Source of the DNA: an uncultured Clostridia bacterium
GTDB lineage: Bacteria; Bacillota; Clostridia; Oscillospirales; Ruminococcaceae
Length of the DNA stretch: 22,860 bases
Assembly: GCA_947177545.1 (NCBI GenBank)
Contig: CAMWVF010000001.1
Location: 1 to 22,860, forward strand
Reading direction: 5' to 3'
Part shown: positions 7,372 to 14,421 of the stretch, in pieces
Position numbering within the stretch: position 1 is the first letter of the stretch
How the letters are laid out: the number at the start of each line of letters is the position of its first letter
The notes under the pieces: generated by a model
Seen by the model: the letters and a program-made list of their open reading frames with translations, nothing else
Told to the model about the DNA's origin: nothing
Database searches by the model: none
Program-made: the position numbers and the translations under genes

Positions 7372-7400
7372 AGTATATCACTTAAAACCCGTAAAGTCAA
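7372..7400 (-). promoter_or_regulatory. SigA promoter upstream of the collapsed phosphotransferase gene
   Basis: Minus strand: TTGACT (7400-7395), 17 bases, TATACT (7377-7372), about 38 bases before the ATG at 7334. It lies just downstream of the ppdK terminator, so it starts a new transcript that could also serve the toroid-protein gene. Confidence 0.75.
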
Positions 7401-7422
7401 GAAGTTCCAGCCGAGATTTTAT

Positions 7423-7456
7423 AAAAAAGCTCCGCTTACAAAAACGCAAGCGGAGC
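7423..7456 (-). terminator. Intrinsic terminator of ppdK
   Basis: Minus strand: GCTCCGCTT and AAGCGGAGC (7456-7448 with 7437-7429) form a 9-bp stem with a 10-base loop, followed by a run of six T (7428-7423). It lies 33 bases past the ppdK stop. The opposite strand also has TTTTTT six bases away, so it may work both ways. Confidence 0.9.
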
Positions 7457-7488
7457 GTGATTTTTTATAAAGACTTACTGAAATAAAA

Positions 7489-10119
7489 TTACTTCTGATC
7501 CTTGATTGCAGCCTGTGCAGCAGCCAGTCTTGCGATAGGCACGCGGAAAGGCGAGCAGGATACGTAAGTCATGCCAAGGCTGTGGCAGAACTCAACAGAT
7601 GTGGGATCGCCGCCGTGCTCACCGCAGATACCGATGTGCATTTCGGGACGAACCTTTTTACCCATTGTGATAGCCATTTCCATGAGCTTGCCAACGCCTG
7701 TCTGGTCGAGCTTAGCAAAAGGATCGTTCTCGAATATCTTAGCGTCATAGTAAGCGTCAAGGAATTTGCCTGCGTCATCACGGGAGAAGCCGAAGGTCAT
7801 CTGTGTAAGGTCGTTTGTACCGAAGCAGAAGAACTCAGCTTCCTTAGCGATCTCGTCAGCTGTAAGAGCAGCACGTGGAATTTCGATCATTGTACCAACC
7901 TCGTACTTGAGGTCTGCGCCTGCGTTCTTGATAACCTCATCGGCAGTTGCAACAACGATATCCTTAACGTACTTAAGCTCCTTGATCTCGCCAACCAGCG
8001 GAATCATGATCTCGGGTACGATGTTCCAATCGGGGTGATTCTTCTTAACGTTGATAGCAGCCTTGATAACAGCCTTTGTCTGCATTTTTGCGATTTCGGG
8101 GTATGTTACTGCGAGACGGCAGCCTCTGTGACCCATCATCGGGTTGAACTCGTGGAGGGAAGCGATGATAGCCTTGATAGTATCAACGGACTTGCCCTGT
8201 GCCTTTGCAAGAGCCTCAATGTCAGCTTCCTCTGTAGGAACGAATTCGTGGAGAGGAGGATCGAGGAAACGAATTGTAACGGGGTTGCCCTCAAGTGCCT
8301 CGTAGAGAGCCTCAAAGTCGCCCTGCTGCATAGGTTCGATCTTGTCCAGAGCAGCTTCTCTTTCCTCAACTGTATCGGAGCAGATCATCTCACGGAATGC
8401 TGCAATTCTGTCAGCCTCAAAGAACATGTGCTCTGTACGGCAGAGACCGATACCCTCAGCGCCAAGCTCGCGAGCCTTCTTAGCGTCCTTAGGAGTATCT
8501 GCGTTTGTTCTAACCTTAAGCTTTCTGTACTTGTCAGCCCAAGCCATAATTCTGCCGAACTCGCCTGCGATCTGAGCGTCAACTGTAGCGATCTGACCGT
8601 CGTAAATGTTACCTGTTGAACCGTCGATAGAGATCCAGTCGCCCTCGTGGTAGGTCTTGCCTGCCAGCTCGAACTTCTTGTTCTCTTCGTCCATATTGAT
8701 AGCAGCGCAGCCGGATACACAGCAAGTACCCATACCGCGTGCAACAACAGCAGCGTGAGAAGTCATACCGCCGCGTACTGTCAGGATACCCTGTGAAGCC
8801 TTCATACCTGTGATATCCTCGGGAGAAGTCTCAAGACGAACAAGAACTACCTTTTCGCCCTTAGCCTTCCAAGCCTCTGCGTCCTCTGCTGTGAATACTA
8901 CCTTACCGCAAGCAGCTCCGGGGGAAGCGCCGAGACCCTTTCCAACGGGTGTTGCAGCCTTAAGCGCAGCAGCGTCGAACTGGGGGTGGAGAAGTGTATC
9001 AAGGTTTCTGGGATCGATCATAGCAACAGCTTCCTGCTCGGTTCTCATGCCCTCGTCAACAAGGTCGCAGGCAATTTTAAGAGCAGCCTGCGCTGTTCTC
9101 TTACCGTTACGTGTCTGGAGCATATAAAGCTTGCCGTGTTCAACGGTGAACTCCATATCCTGCATATCGCGGTAGTGCTTTTCAAGTGTGGAGCAAACCT
9201 CTGTGAACTGCTTAAAAGCTTCGGGGAACTTCTGCTCCATTTCGTTGATGTGCATAGGAGTACGAACGCCTGCAACAACGTCCTCGCCCTGTGCGTTTGT
9301 AAGGAACTCGCCGAACAGACCCTTTGCGCCTGTTGCGGGGTCACGTGTGAAAGCAACGCCTGTACCGCAGTCGTCGCCCATGTTACCGAACGCCATGGAC
9401 TGTACGTTTACGGCAGTACCCCATGAGTAAGGAATGTCGTTGTCACGGCGGTAAACGTTAGCACGGGGGTTGTCCCATGAACGGAAAACAGCCTTTACAG
9501 CGCCCATAAGCTGCTCCTTGGGATCGGAGGGGAAGTCCTCGCCGATCTTGGACTTATACTCAGCCTTGAACTGTGTAGCAAGTGTCTTGAGGTCGTCAGC
9601 AGTAAGGTCAACGTCCTGCTCAACACCCTTTTCTTCCTTCATCTTGTCGATGAGCTGCTCGAAATATTTCTTGCCGACCTCCATAACAACGTCGGAATAC
9701 ATCTGGATAAATCTTCTGTAGCAGTCCCAAGCCCAACGGGGGTTGTTTGACTGTTTAGCCATAACCTCAACAACGTCCTCATTAAGACCGAGGTTAAGGA
9801 TAGTGTCCATCATACCGGGCATTGAAGCTCTTGCGCCCGAACGAACGGAAACGAGGAGGGGATTCTCCTTGTCGCCGAATTTCTTTCCTGTAATTCCTTC
9901 CATTTTGCCGATGTACTCATTGATCTCGGCAAAAATTTCATCATTGATCTTTCTTCCGTCCTCGTAGTACTGAGTACAAGCCTCGGTAGTGATAGTGAAG
10001 CCCTGAGGAACGGGGAGACCTATATTGGTCATTTCGGCAAGGTTTGCGCCTTTACCGCCCAGAAGCTCTCTCATGTCTGCATTGCCCTCGGAAAAGAGAT
10101 AACAATATTTTTTAGCCAT
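7489..10119 (-). CDS. ppdK: Pyruvate, phosphate dikinase
   Basis: PPDK interconverts pyruvate, ATP and phosphate with PEP, AMP and pyrophosphate. In anaerobic Clostridia it takes part in glycolysis or gluconeogenesis. The protein has 876 residues from the ATG at 10119, the normal length. An in-frame start 48 bases further up is rejected because TTGGAGG sits just before MAKKYCYLF. Visible parts: N-terminal ATP-binding domain (LLGGKGANLAEMTN, SVRSGARASMPGMMDT), central phosphohistidine domain with GGMTSHAAVVARGMG (catalytic His near residue 455), and the C-terminal PEP/pyruvate barrel ending in GICGEHGGDPTSVEFC with the catalytic Cys, then SCSPFRVPIARLAAAQ. It stands alone between its own promoter and terminator. 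Codon use is highly biased, consistent with strong expression. A fragment of its 3' end is duplicated at 5955-6037. Confidence 0.97.
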   Translation of the reverse strand: MAKKYCYLFSEGNADMRELLGGKGANLAEMTNIGLPVPQGFTITTEACTQYYEDGRKINDEIFAEINEYIGKMEGITGKKFGDKENPLLVSVRSGARASMPGMMDTILNLGLNEDVVEVMAKQSNNPRWAWDCYRRFIQMYSDVVMEVGKKYFEQLIDKMKEEKGVEQDVDLTADDLKTLATQFKAEYKSKIGEDFPSDPKEQLMGAVKAVFRSWDNPRANVYRRDNDIPYSWGTAVNVQSMAFGNMGDDCGTGVAFTRDPATGAKGLFGEFLTNAQGEDVVAGVRTPMHINEMEQKFPEAFKQFTEVCSTLEKHYRDMQDMEFTVEHGKLYMLQTRNGKRTAQAALKIACDLVDEGMRTEQEAVAMIDPRNLDTLLHPQFDAAALKAATPVGKGLGASPGAACGKVVFTAEDAEAWKAKGEKVVLVRLETSPEDITGMKASQGILTVRGGMTSHAAVVARGMGTCCVSGCAAINMDEENKKFELAGKTYHEGDWISIDGSTGNIYDGQIATVDAQIAGEFGRIMAWADKYRKLKVRTNADTPKDAKKARELGAEGIGLCRTEHMFFEADRIAAFREMICSDTVEEREAALDKIEPMQQGDFEALYEALEGNPVTIRFLDPPLHEFVPTEEADIEALAKAQGKSVDTIKAIIASLHEFNPMMGHRGCRLAVTYPEIAKMQTKAVIKAAINVKKNHPDWNIVPEIMIPLVGEIKELKYVKDIVVATADEVIKNAGADLKYEVGTMIEIPRAALTADEIAKEAEFFCFGTNDLTQMTFGFSRDDAGKFLDAYYDAKIFENDPFAKLDQTGVGKLMEMAITMGKKVRPEMHIGICGEHGGDPTSVEFCHSLGMTYVSCSPFRVPIARLAAAQAAIKDQK

Positions 10120-10207
10120 TGGTATTACCTCCAAAAATAAAATTTGCTTCGTGCTGTCTAACCTCATACCAATTTATGGTATTTAATTCGCACACGACCA
10201 TAAGTAT

Positions 10208-10236
10208 ATTATAACAGATATTCTTTCCATTTTCCA
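10208..10236 (-). promoter_or_regulatory. Probable SigA promoter of ppdK
   Basis: Minus strand: TGGAAA (10236-10231), 17 bases, TATAAT (10213-10208). The -10 is perfect and the -35 weak, which fits a regulated promoter. The 5' leader would be about 80 bases; no riboswitch was recognised in it. Confidence 0.55.
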
Positions 10237-10268
10237 TACTGATTGGCAGGAAATTTAAGGACATTTTT

Positions 10269-10285
10269 TTGTGCAACTTGCACAA
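10269..10285. promoter_or_regulatory. Perfect inverted repeat TTGTGCAA-C-TTGCACAA, candidate operator
   Basis: 8-base arms around one base, in the divergent gap between ppdK and the DUF2628-like gene, 33 bases beyond the ppdK -35 and 35 bases before the opposite -35. A near copy stands at 22648-22665. It is not the spacing of a Rex or CRP site, so the binding protein is unknown. Confidence 0.45.
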
Positions 10286-10320
10286 TTAATACAATGATGT
10301 GGAAAAACCTCGGAATTTGC

Positions 10321-10349
10321 TTGAAAAATCTTTCGTTTTATGGCATAAT
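10321..10349 (+). promoter_or_regulatory. SigA promoter before the DUF2628-like gene and glmU
   Basis: TTGAAA (10321-10326), 17 bases, CATAAT (10344-10349), about 58 bases before the GTG start at 10408. No promoter was seen directly before glmU, so this one may drive glmU and beyond. Confidence 0.6.
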
Positions 10350-10407
10350 ATATAGTGTAAAGTTAATAACAGAAAGTTAAAAGGTTTATTGAAAAGGCGT
10401 GGTATTT

Positions 10408-11154
10408 GTGAACAGCGAAATCACCTGCGGTCTTAAAAATTCATACATAGAAGCTTACCTCGGCGAAAAGGAAGCCGAAAGGTGCATACGTCAATGGCGC
10501 GGACTTGAAAAACGGCATTTTATAAGCTTTAATCCTGCGGCTTGGCTTTTTTCCTTTTTGTGGCTGTTCTATAAGAAAATGCACAGGGAATTTGTTGTGT
10601 TTCTTGCGGCGTTTTTTATCCTGCCCGTCATTGTCGGCGGTATCGCAGGAATAAGCCGAATGGAGGGGGAAATTACCCCGAAAGCCGTTTACTCCGAGCT
10701 GCGGAGGATACCCGTTGTATACGGAGAGACAACGTTCGGTTCCTGCGTATATGAGCAGAAAGCCCTTGAAAGGATGCAGCAGTACTTCCGTGAAAGTCCA
10801 ATGTACGTCAATCTGCTTCGTCCTTTGATCGGCATTGATGTCGGATACGGTTTCTTTTTGATAAACAGCGAACCCGCGTTTTATTACGGACTTTTCAGGG
10901 TACTGACAATGCTTGCTTTAAATATTTTTCTCGGCGCGTACGGCAACAGGCTGTACTTTAAAAGCGTCCGCAAAAGGATACTGAAACAGCTCGCGGATAT
11001 GAGCAGCGACGAGGAAAGCAGCCGTCTGCGTATTTTGGCAAAATCGGGCAGGGAAAACGCCTTTAAAGTACAGCAAATGAAGCTTGCACCGATATTTGCA
11101 TTGATTTGCGTAATACTGCCGTTTTTCTATGACGCGGTGTGCATTATATATTGA
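10408..11154 (+). CDS. DUF2628-like membrane protein
   Basis: 248 residues from a GTG at 10408. A GTG three codons earlier would leave only one base after the weak AAAAGG site, so the later one is preferred. The order is a hydrophilic N-terminus (YLGEKEAERCIRQWRGLEK), the DUF2628-type pattern FNPAAWLFSFLWLFYKKMHREF, a first hydrophobic segment (FVVFLAAFFILPVIVGGIAG), an outside-type loop of about 90 residues, a second pair near LTMLALNIFLGAYGNRLYFKSVRKRI, and a last hydrophobic segment at the C-terminus. The paired FNPAAW and NRLYF motifs are the usual family signature. Function is unknown. It lies 34 bases before glmU and is probably co-transcribed with it. Confidence 0.65.
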   Translation: MNSEITCGLKNSYIEAYLGEKEAERCIRQWRGLEKRHFISFNPAAWLFSFLWLFYKKMHREFVVFLAAFFILPVIVGGIAGISRMEGEITPKAVYSELRRIPVVYGETTFGSCVYEQKALERMQQYFRESPMYVNLLRPLIGIDVGYGFFLINSEPAFYYGLFRVLTMLALNIFLGAYGNRLYFKSVRKRILKQLADMSSDEESSRLRILAKSGRENAFKVQQMKLAPIFALICVILPFFYDAVCIIY

Positions 11155-11188
11155 TAACGAATTAATTATTCCAAAGGAGTATATTTTT

Positions 11189-12580
11189 ATGAGCAACACA
11201 TCTTCCTGCGCCGTCATTCTGGCGGGAGGACAGGGAAAAAGAATGAAGTCCGAGCTGCCTAAGCCCATGTTCGAGGTTCTGGGAGAGCCTATGCTGGAAT
11301 GGGTCATGACAGCCTGCGAAAATGCGGACGTTGACGATATGTGCATAGTAACGGGCTACAATGCCGAGGTCATTGAAAATTACATAGGCACGCGGTGTAC
11401 CACCGTTTATCAGCCCCAGCGCATGGGTACGGGTCATGCTGTTATGATGGCGGTGGACTGGCTGAAGGAACGGCTTGACAGCAACGTGCTTATTGTCTGC
11501 GGTGACTCGCCTTTTATTGACAGCGAGACCATTACCGCCGCTCTGGAGCAGCACGTCAAGCAGGACAACGCCGTGACGATCATTACCGCAAATGTCGATA
11601 ACCCAAAGGGCTACGGCAGAATATTAAGAGGACAAAACGGCGTGACTGGTATTGTTGAAGACAAGGACGCTACCGATGAGCAAAAGGAAATAAACGAGAT
11701 AAATTCAGGAGCGTACTGGTTCAAAACAGCGCGGCTCATAGAGGCTCTTAACGAAATAAAGCCTAACAATTCACAGGGCGAATATTACCTTACCGACTCG
11801 GTTTATATACTTATTAACCACGGATTGCGTGCGGACGCTTATATTTCCACCAACCCTAATGTTGTTTTGGGTGCAAACGACCGCAAGGCACTTTTAATGC
11901 TTAATGATACCGCACGGTACACTGTAATCGATAAGCTTATGGCGGACGGCGTTGAGTTCACCTGCACCGACGGCGTTACCATAGGCAGGAATGTTACCGT
12001 AGGCGCGGGGACGAAAATTTTGCAGGGCGCTATACTGCGGGGCGAGACCGTTATCGGCGAAAACTGCGTGATAGGTCCCAACTGCCTTATCGAGGACTGC
12101 ACCGTGGGCAGCGGTGTGATGTTGAACAGCGTTCAGGCGTATCAGTCCCAAATTGACGATGGTGCAAAGATAGGACCGTTTGTACATATCAGACCCAACA
12201 GCCATATTATGCCAAAGGTCAAGATAGGCGATTTCGTGGAGGTCAAGAATTCCACTATCGGCGAGAGGACTTCAGTTTCCCACCTTACATACGTGGGGGA
12301 CAGCGACGTTGGGTCGAACGTAAACTTCGGCTGCGGCGTTGTCACCGTCAATTACGACGGTGAGAAGAAGCACCGTATTTCCATAGACGACAACGCCTTT
12401 ATAGGCTGCAATACTAATCTTATCTCCCCCGTAAAGGTGGGCAAAAGTGCTTACACCGCGGCTGGCACTACCGTTACTAAGGACGTTCCCGACGGCGCGT
12501 TGGCTATTGAGCGAGGTGAGCTTCACTTCAAGGAAGGATTTGGCGACAAGCGGCTTAAACAGCGGAACAGTAAAAAATAA
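11189..12580 (+). CDS. glmU: Bifunctional UDP-GlcNAc pyrophosphorylase / glucosamine-1-phosphate acetyltransferase
   Basis: GlmU acetylates glucosamine-1-phosphate and then uridylates it to UDP-GlcNAc, the precursor of peptidoglycan. 463 residues from the ATG at 11189; an upstream in-frame extension of 20 codons overlaps the previous gene and lacks a ribosome binding site, while CAAAGGAG stands 9 bases before this ATG. N-terminal uridyltransferase: LAGGQGKRMKSELPKPM (11-27), QPQRMGTGHA, VCGDSPFI. C-terminal left-handed beta-helix from about residue 250 with hexapeptide repeats (VTIGRNVTVGAGTKI), then SHLTYVGDSDVGSNVNFGCG, which holds the catalytic His, and VNYDG. Gene order glmU-prs-pth-mfd matches the Bacillus gcaD-prs-ctc-spoVC-mfd cluster, minus ctc. 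Confidence 0.97.
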   Translation: MSNTSSCAVILAGGQGKRMKSELPKPMFEVLGEPMLEWVMTACENADVDDMCIVTGYNAEVIENYIGTRCTTVYQPQRMGTGHAVMMAVDWLKERLDSNVLIVCGDSPFIDSETITAALEQHVKQDNAVTIITANVDNPKGYGRILRGQNGVTGIVEDKDATDEQKEINEINSGAYWFKTARLIEALNEIKPNNSQGEYYLTDSVYILINHGLRADAYISTNPNVVLGANDRKALLMLNDTARYTVIDKLMADGVEFTCTDGVTIGRNVTVGAGTKILQGAILRGETVIGENCVIGPNCLIEDCTVGSGVMLNSVQAYQSQIDDGAKIGPFVHIRPNSHIMPKVKIGDFVEVKNSTIGERTSVSHLTYVGDSDVGSNVNFGCGVVTVNYDGEKKHRISIDDNAFIGCNTNLISPVKVGKSAYTAAGTTVTKDVPDGALAIERGELHFKEGFGDKRLKQRNSKK

Positions 12581-12595
12581 TGCAATAGTATACAA

Positions 12596-12615
12596 AAGAG
12601 CAAATGCTTGCTCTT
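12596..12615. other. Hairpin between glmU and prs
   Basis: AAGAGCAA (12596-12603) and TTGCTCTT (12608-12615) form an 8-bp stem with a 4-base ATGC loop. An A-rich run, not T, follows on the coding strand, so it is unlikely to terminate; it could be an RNA processing or stability element. Confidence 0.4.
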
Positions 12616-12657
12616 AAAATAAAACCCAAATAAATTTTGTAAAGGGGACTTTTAAAA

Positions 12658-13620
12658 ATGAATCTTCACGGCAAGGATATTAAAATCTTTACAGCCAACT
12701 CAAACCCAAAGGTAGCTTCCGAGATAGCACAGCAGCTCGGTCTGCCCCTCGGACAGTCGGAGGTGGTCACATTCTCTGACGGCGAGGTAAGCGTTTCCAT
12801 TAAGGAGAGCGTCCGCGGCTCGGACGTTTTTGTGGTGCAGTCCACAAGCTCCCCCGTAAACGACCACATGATGGAGCTGCTCATAATGATAGACGCTTTC
12901 AAGAGAGCTTCTGCGGGACGCATCACTGCGGTAATTCCCTACATGGGCTACGCAAGGCAGGACAGAAAGGCAAAGGCGAGAGACCCGATCTCTGCAAAGC
13001 TTGTTGCTGACCTTATCTCGGTAGCGGGCGCAGACAGAATTCTTTCTATGGATCTGCACTGTCCCCAGATACAGGGCTTTTTCAACATACCTGTTGACCA
13101 CCTTTTGGGCGTACCGATCCTTGCTCCGTTCTTTGTTGAAAAATTCAAGGACTTTAAAGATAATGTAATGGTAGTTTCCCCCGACCTCGGTTCAGTAACG
13201 AGAGCGAGAAACTTTGCCCAGCGTCTGGGAGTACCCTTTGCTATCGTGGACAAACGCCGTCAGAAAGCCAATGTCTGCGAGGTAATGAATATCATCGGCG
13301 ACGTTAAGGATAAAACCGTAGTTTTGGTGGACGATATGATAGACACGGCGGGAACTCTCTGCAACGCAGCAAAGGCAATAATCGACATCGGCGGAGCAAA
13401 GGAAGTCTACGCCTGCGCAACCCACGGCGTACTGTCGGGTCCCGCTATCGAGAGAATTCAAAACAGCGTTATCAAGGAGCTTGTTCTGCTGGACACAATT
13501 GCCCTCCCCGAGGAGAAGCAGATAGATAAAATAACCATTATGCCCTGCGCACCTGTATTTGCACAGGCTATACAGCGCATTTATGCTGATAAGCCTGTTT
13601 CTCCGCTTTTTAATACTTGA
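12658..13620 (+). CDS. prs: Ribose-phosphate pyrophosphokinase (PRPP synthetase)
   Basis: Makes PRPP from ribose-5-phosphate and ATP for purine, pyrimidine, NAD, His and Trp synthesis; it works as a hexamer in the cytosol. 320 residues, normal for class I. Key parts: TANSNPKVASEIAQQLG at the N-terminus, IPYMGYARQDRKAKARDPISAK (ATP and flexible-loop region, with the RQDRK motif), MDLHCPQIQGFFNIPVDHL (metal-binding His), and the PRPP-binding loop VVLVDDMIDTAGTLCNAA near residue 222. AAAGGGGAC stands about 8 bases before the ATG. It is the second gene of the conserved housekeeping cluster. The ctc (general stress ribosomal protein L25) gene, which follows prs in Bacillus, is absent; 161 non-coding bases take its place. 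Confidence 0.97.
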   Translation: MNLHGKDIKIFTANSNPKVASEIAQQLGLPLGQSEVVTFSDGEVSVSIKESVRGSDVFVVQSTSSPVNDHMMELLIMIDAFKRASAGRITAVIPYMGYARQDRKAKARDPISAKLVADLISVAGADRILSMDLHCPQIQGFFNIPVDHLLGVPILAPFFVEKFKDFKDNVMVVSPDLGSVTRARNFAQRLGVPFAIVDKRRQKANVCEVMNIIGDVKDKTVVLVDDMIDTAGTLCNAAKAIIDIGGAKEVYACATHGVLSGPAIERIQNSVIKELVLLDTIALPEEKQIDKITIMPCAPVFAQAIQRIYADKPVSPLFNT

Positions 13621-13648
13621 TTTATAATTTGATTTTACAGCCACATTC

Positions 13649-13669
13649 CCCCTCTTTTATAAAGAGGGG
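13649..13669. terminator. Hairpin after prs, possible weak terminator or repeat
   Basis: CCCCTCTTT (13649-13657) and AAAGAGGGG (13661-13669) pair perfectly over a 3-base loop. Only TTATCG follows, so a classical T-tract is missing. Nothing else was recognised in the rest of the 13621-13781 gap. Confidence 0.45.
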
Positions 13670-13781
13670 TTATCGTGGTTTATGGGGATTGTTTTTGGCG
13701 GACTGTCCCACACGCCACGCCGGACGGTTTCCACAAAATAAATAAAAGTACCGAAAAAGAAAAACCGAAAGGAACAATAAA

Positions 13782-14408
13782 ATGAGCATTTTCGACATCT
13801 TTAACCAAATAAGCAAGGAAAAACCCGCTCCCATAGGAAAGCCGGAGTATATTATAGTCGGACTGGGCAACCCCGGGGATAAGTACCAAAGTACCCGCCA
13901 TAACGCAGGCTTTATGACTCTCGACAAGATTGCGGAAAAGTGCGGCGTGCAGATGAAAAAAATACGCTTTAAATCTTTGACCGCAGAGGCGGCAGTGGGT
14001 GGCGTACCCTGCCTGCTGATGAAGCCCACTACCTTTATGAACAACAGCGGCGAGGCGGTTGTGGACGCAATGAATTTCTACAAAATACCCGCCGAAAATG
14101 TTGTAATATGTTATGACGATATCAGCCTCGAGCCGTCACATATCCGCATACGGAGAAAAGGCTCGGACGGCGGTCACAACGGTATGAAGTCTATTATCTA
14201 TCTCACCGGCTTTGACAGCTTCCCCCGCATAAAGATCGGCGTAGGGGCAAAGCCACACAAGGACTACAACCTTGCGGACTGGGTGCTTTCCCGTTTCACC
14301 GAGGAGGAAATGAAGCTTATGGGCGAGGGTACGGACAAAGCCGTTTCCTCACTGGAGCTTATTGTACAGGGCAGGACCGATGAAGCCATGAACAAATTCA
14401 ATTCGTAA
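13782..14408 (+). CDS. pth: Peptidyl-tRNA hydrolase
   Basis: Releases tRNA from peptidyl-tRNAs that drop off ribosomes; essential and cytosolic. 208 residues. IIVGLGNPGDKYQSTRHNAGF (residues 24-44) holds the catalytic His40. PTTFMNNSG has the substrate-binding Asn, DDISLEPSHIRIRRKGSDGGHNGMKS is the conserved basic loop, and FPRIKIGVG follows. The start is the ATG at 13782 (AAAGGA 8 bases before it); this gives an N-terminal extension of about 20 residues before the first beta strand, longer than in Bacillus. No other start codon was found between this ATG and the fold. It is separated from mfd by 13 bases, so the two are probably co-transcribed. Confidence 0.95.
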   Translation: MSIFDIFNQISKEKPAPIGKPEYIIVGLGNPGDKYQSTRHNAGFMTLDKIAEKCGVQMKKIRFKSLTAEAAVGGVPCLLMKPTTFMNNSGEAVVDAMNFYKIPAENVVICYDDISLEPSHIRIRRKGSDGGHNGMKSIIYLTGFDSFPRIKIGVGAKPHKDYNLADWVLSRFTEEEMKLMGEGTDKAVSSLELIVQGRTDEAMNKFNS

Positions 14409-14421
14409 AGGACGGCATACA

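Noticed and set aside
7582..8619. Plus-strand open frame of 345 codons, rich in Cys, Ser and Leu
   Set aside because: It lies antisense to ppdK, whose strong codon bias keeps this strand free of stops. The protein is low-complexity and unlike any family.
10269..10285. Rex or CRP binding site
   Set aside because: The arms are separated by one base, and the TTGTGCAA arms do not fit the spacing of either consensus; kept only as an unknown operator.
11129..11188. 20-codon N-terminal extension of GlmU
   Set aside because: It overlaps the preceding gene and lacks a ribosome binding site; the ATG at 11189 has one and gives the normal length.
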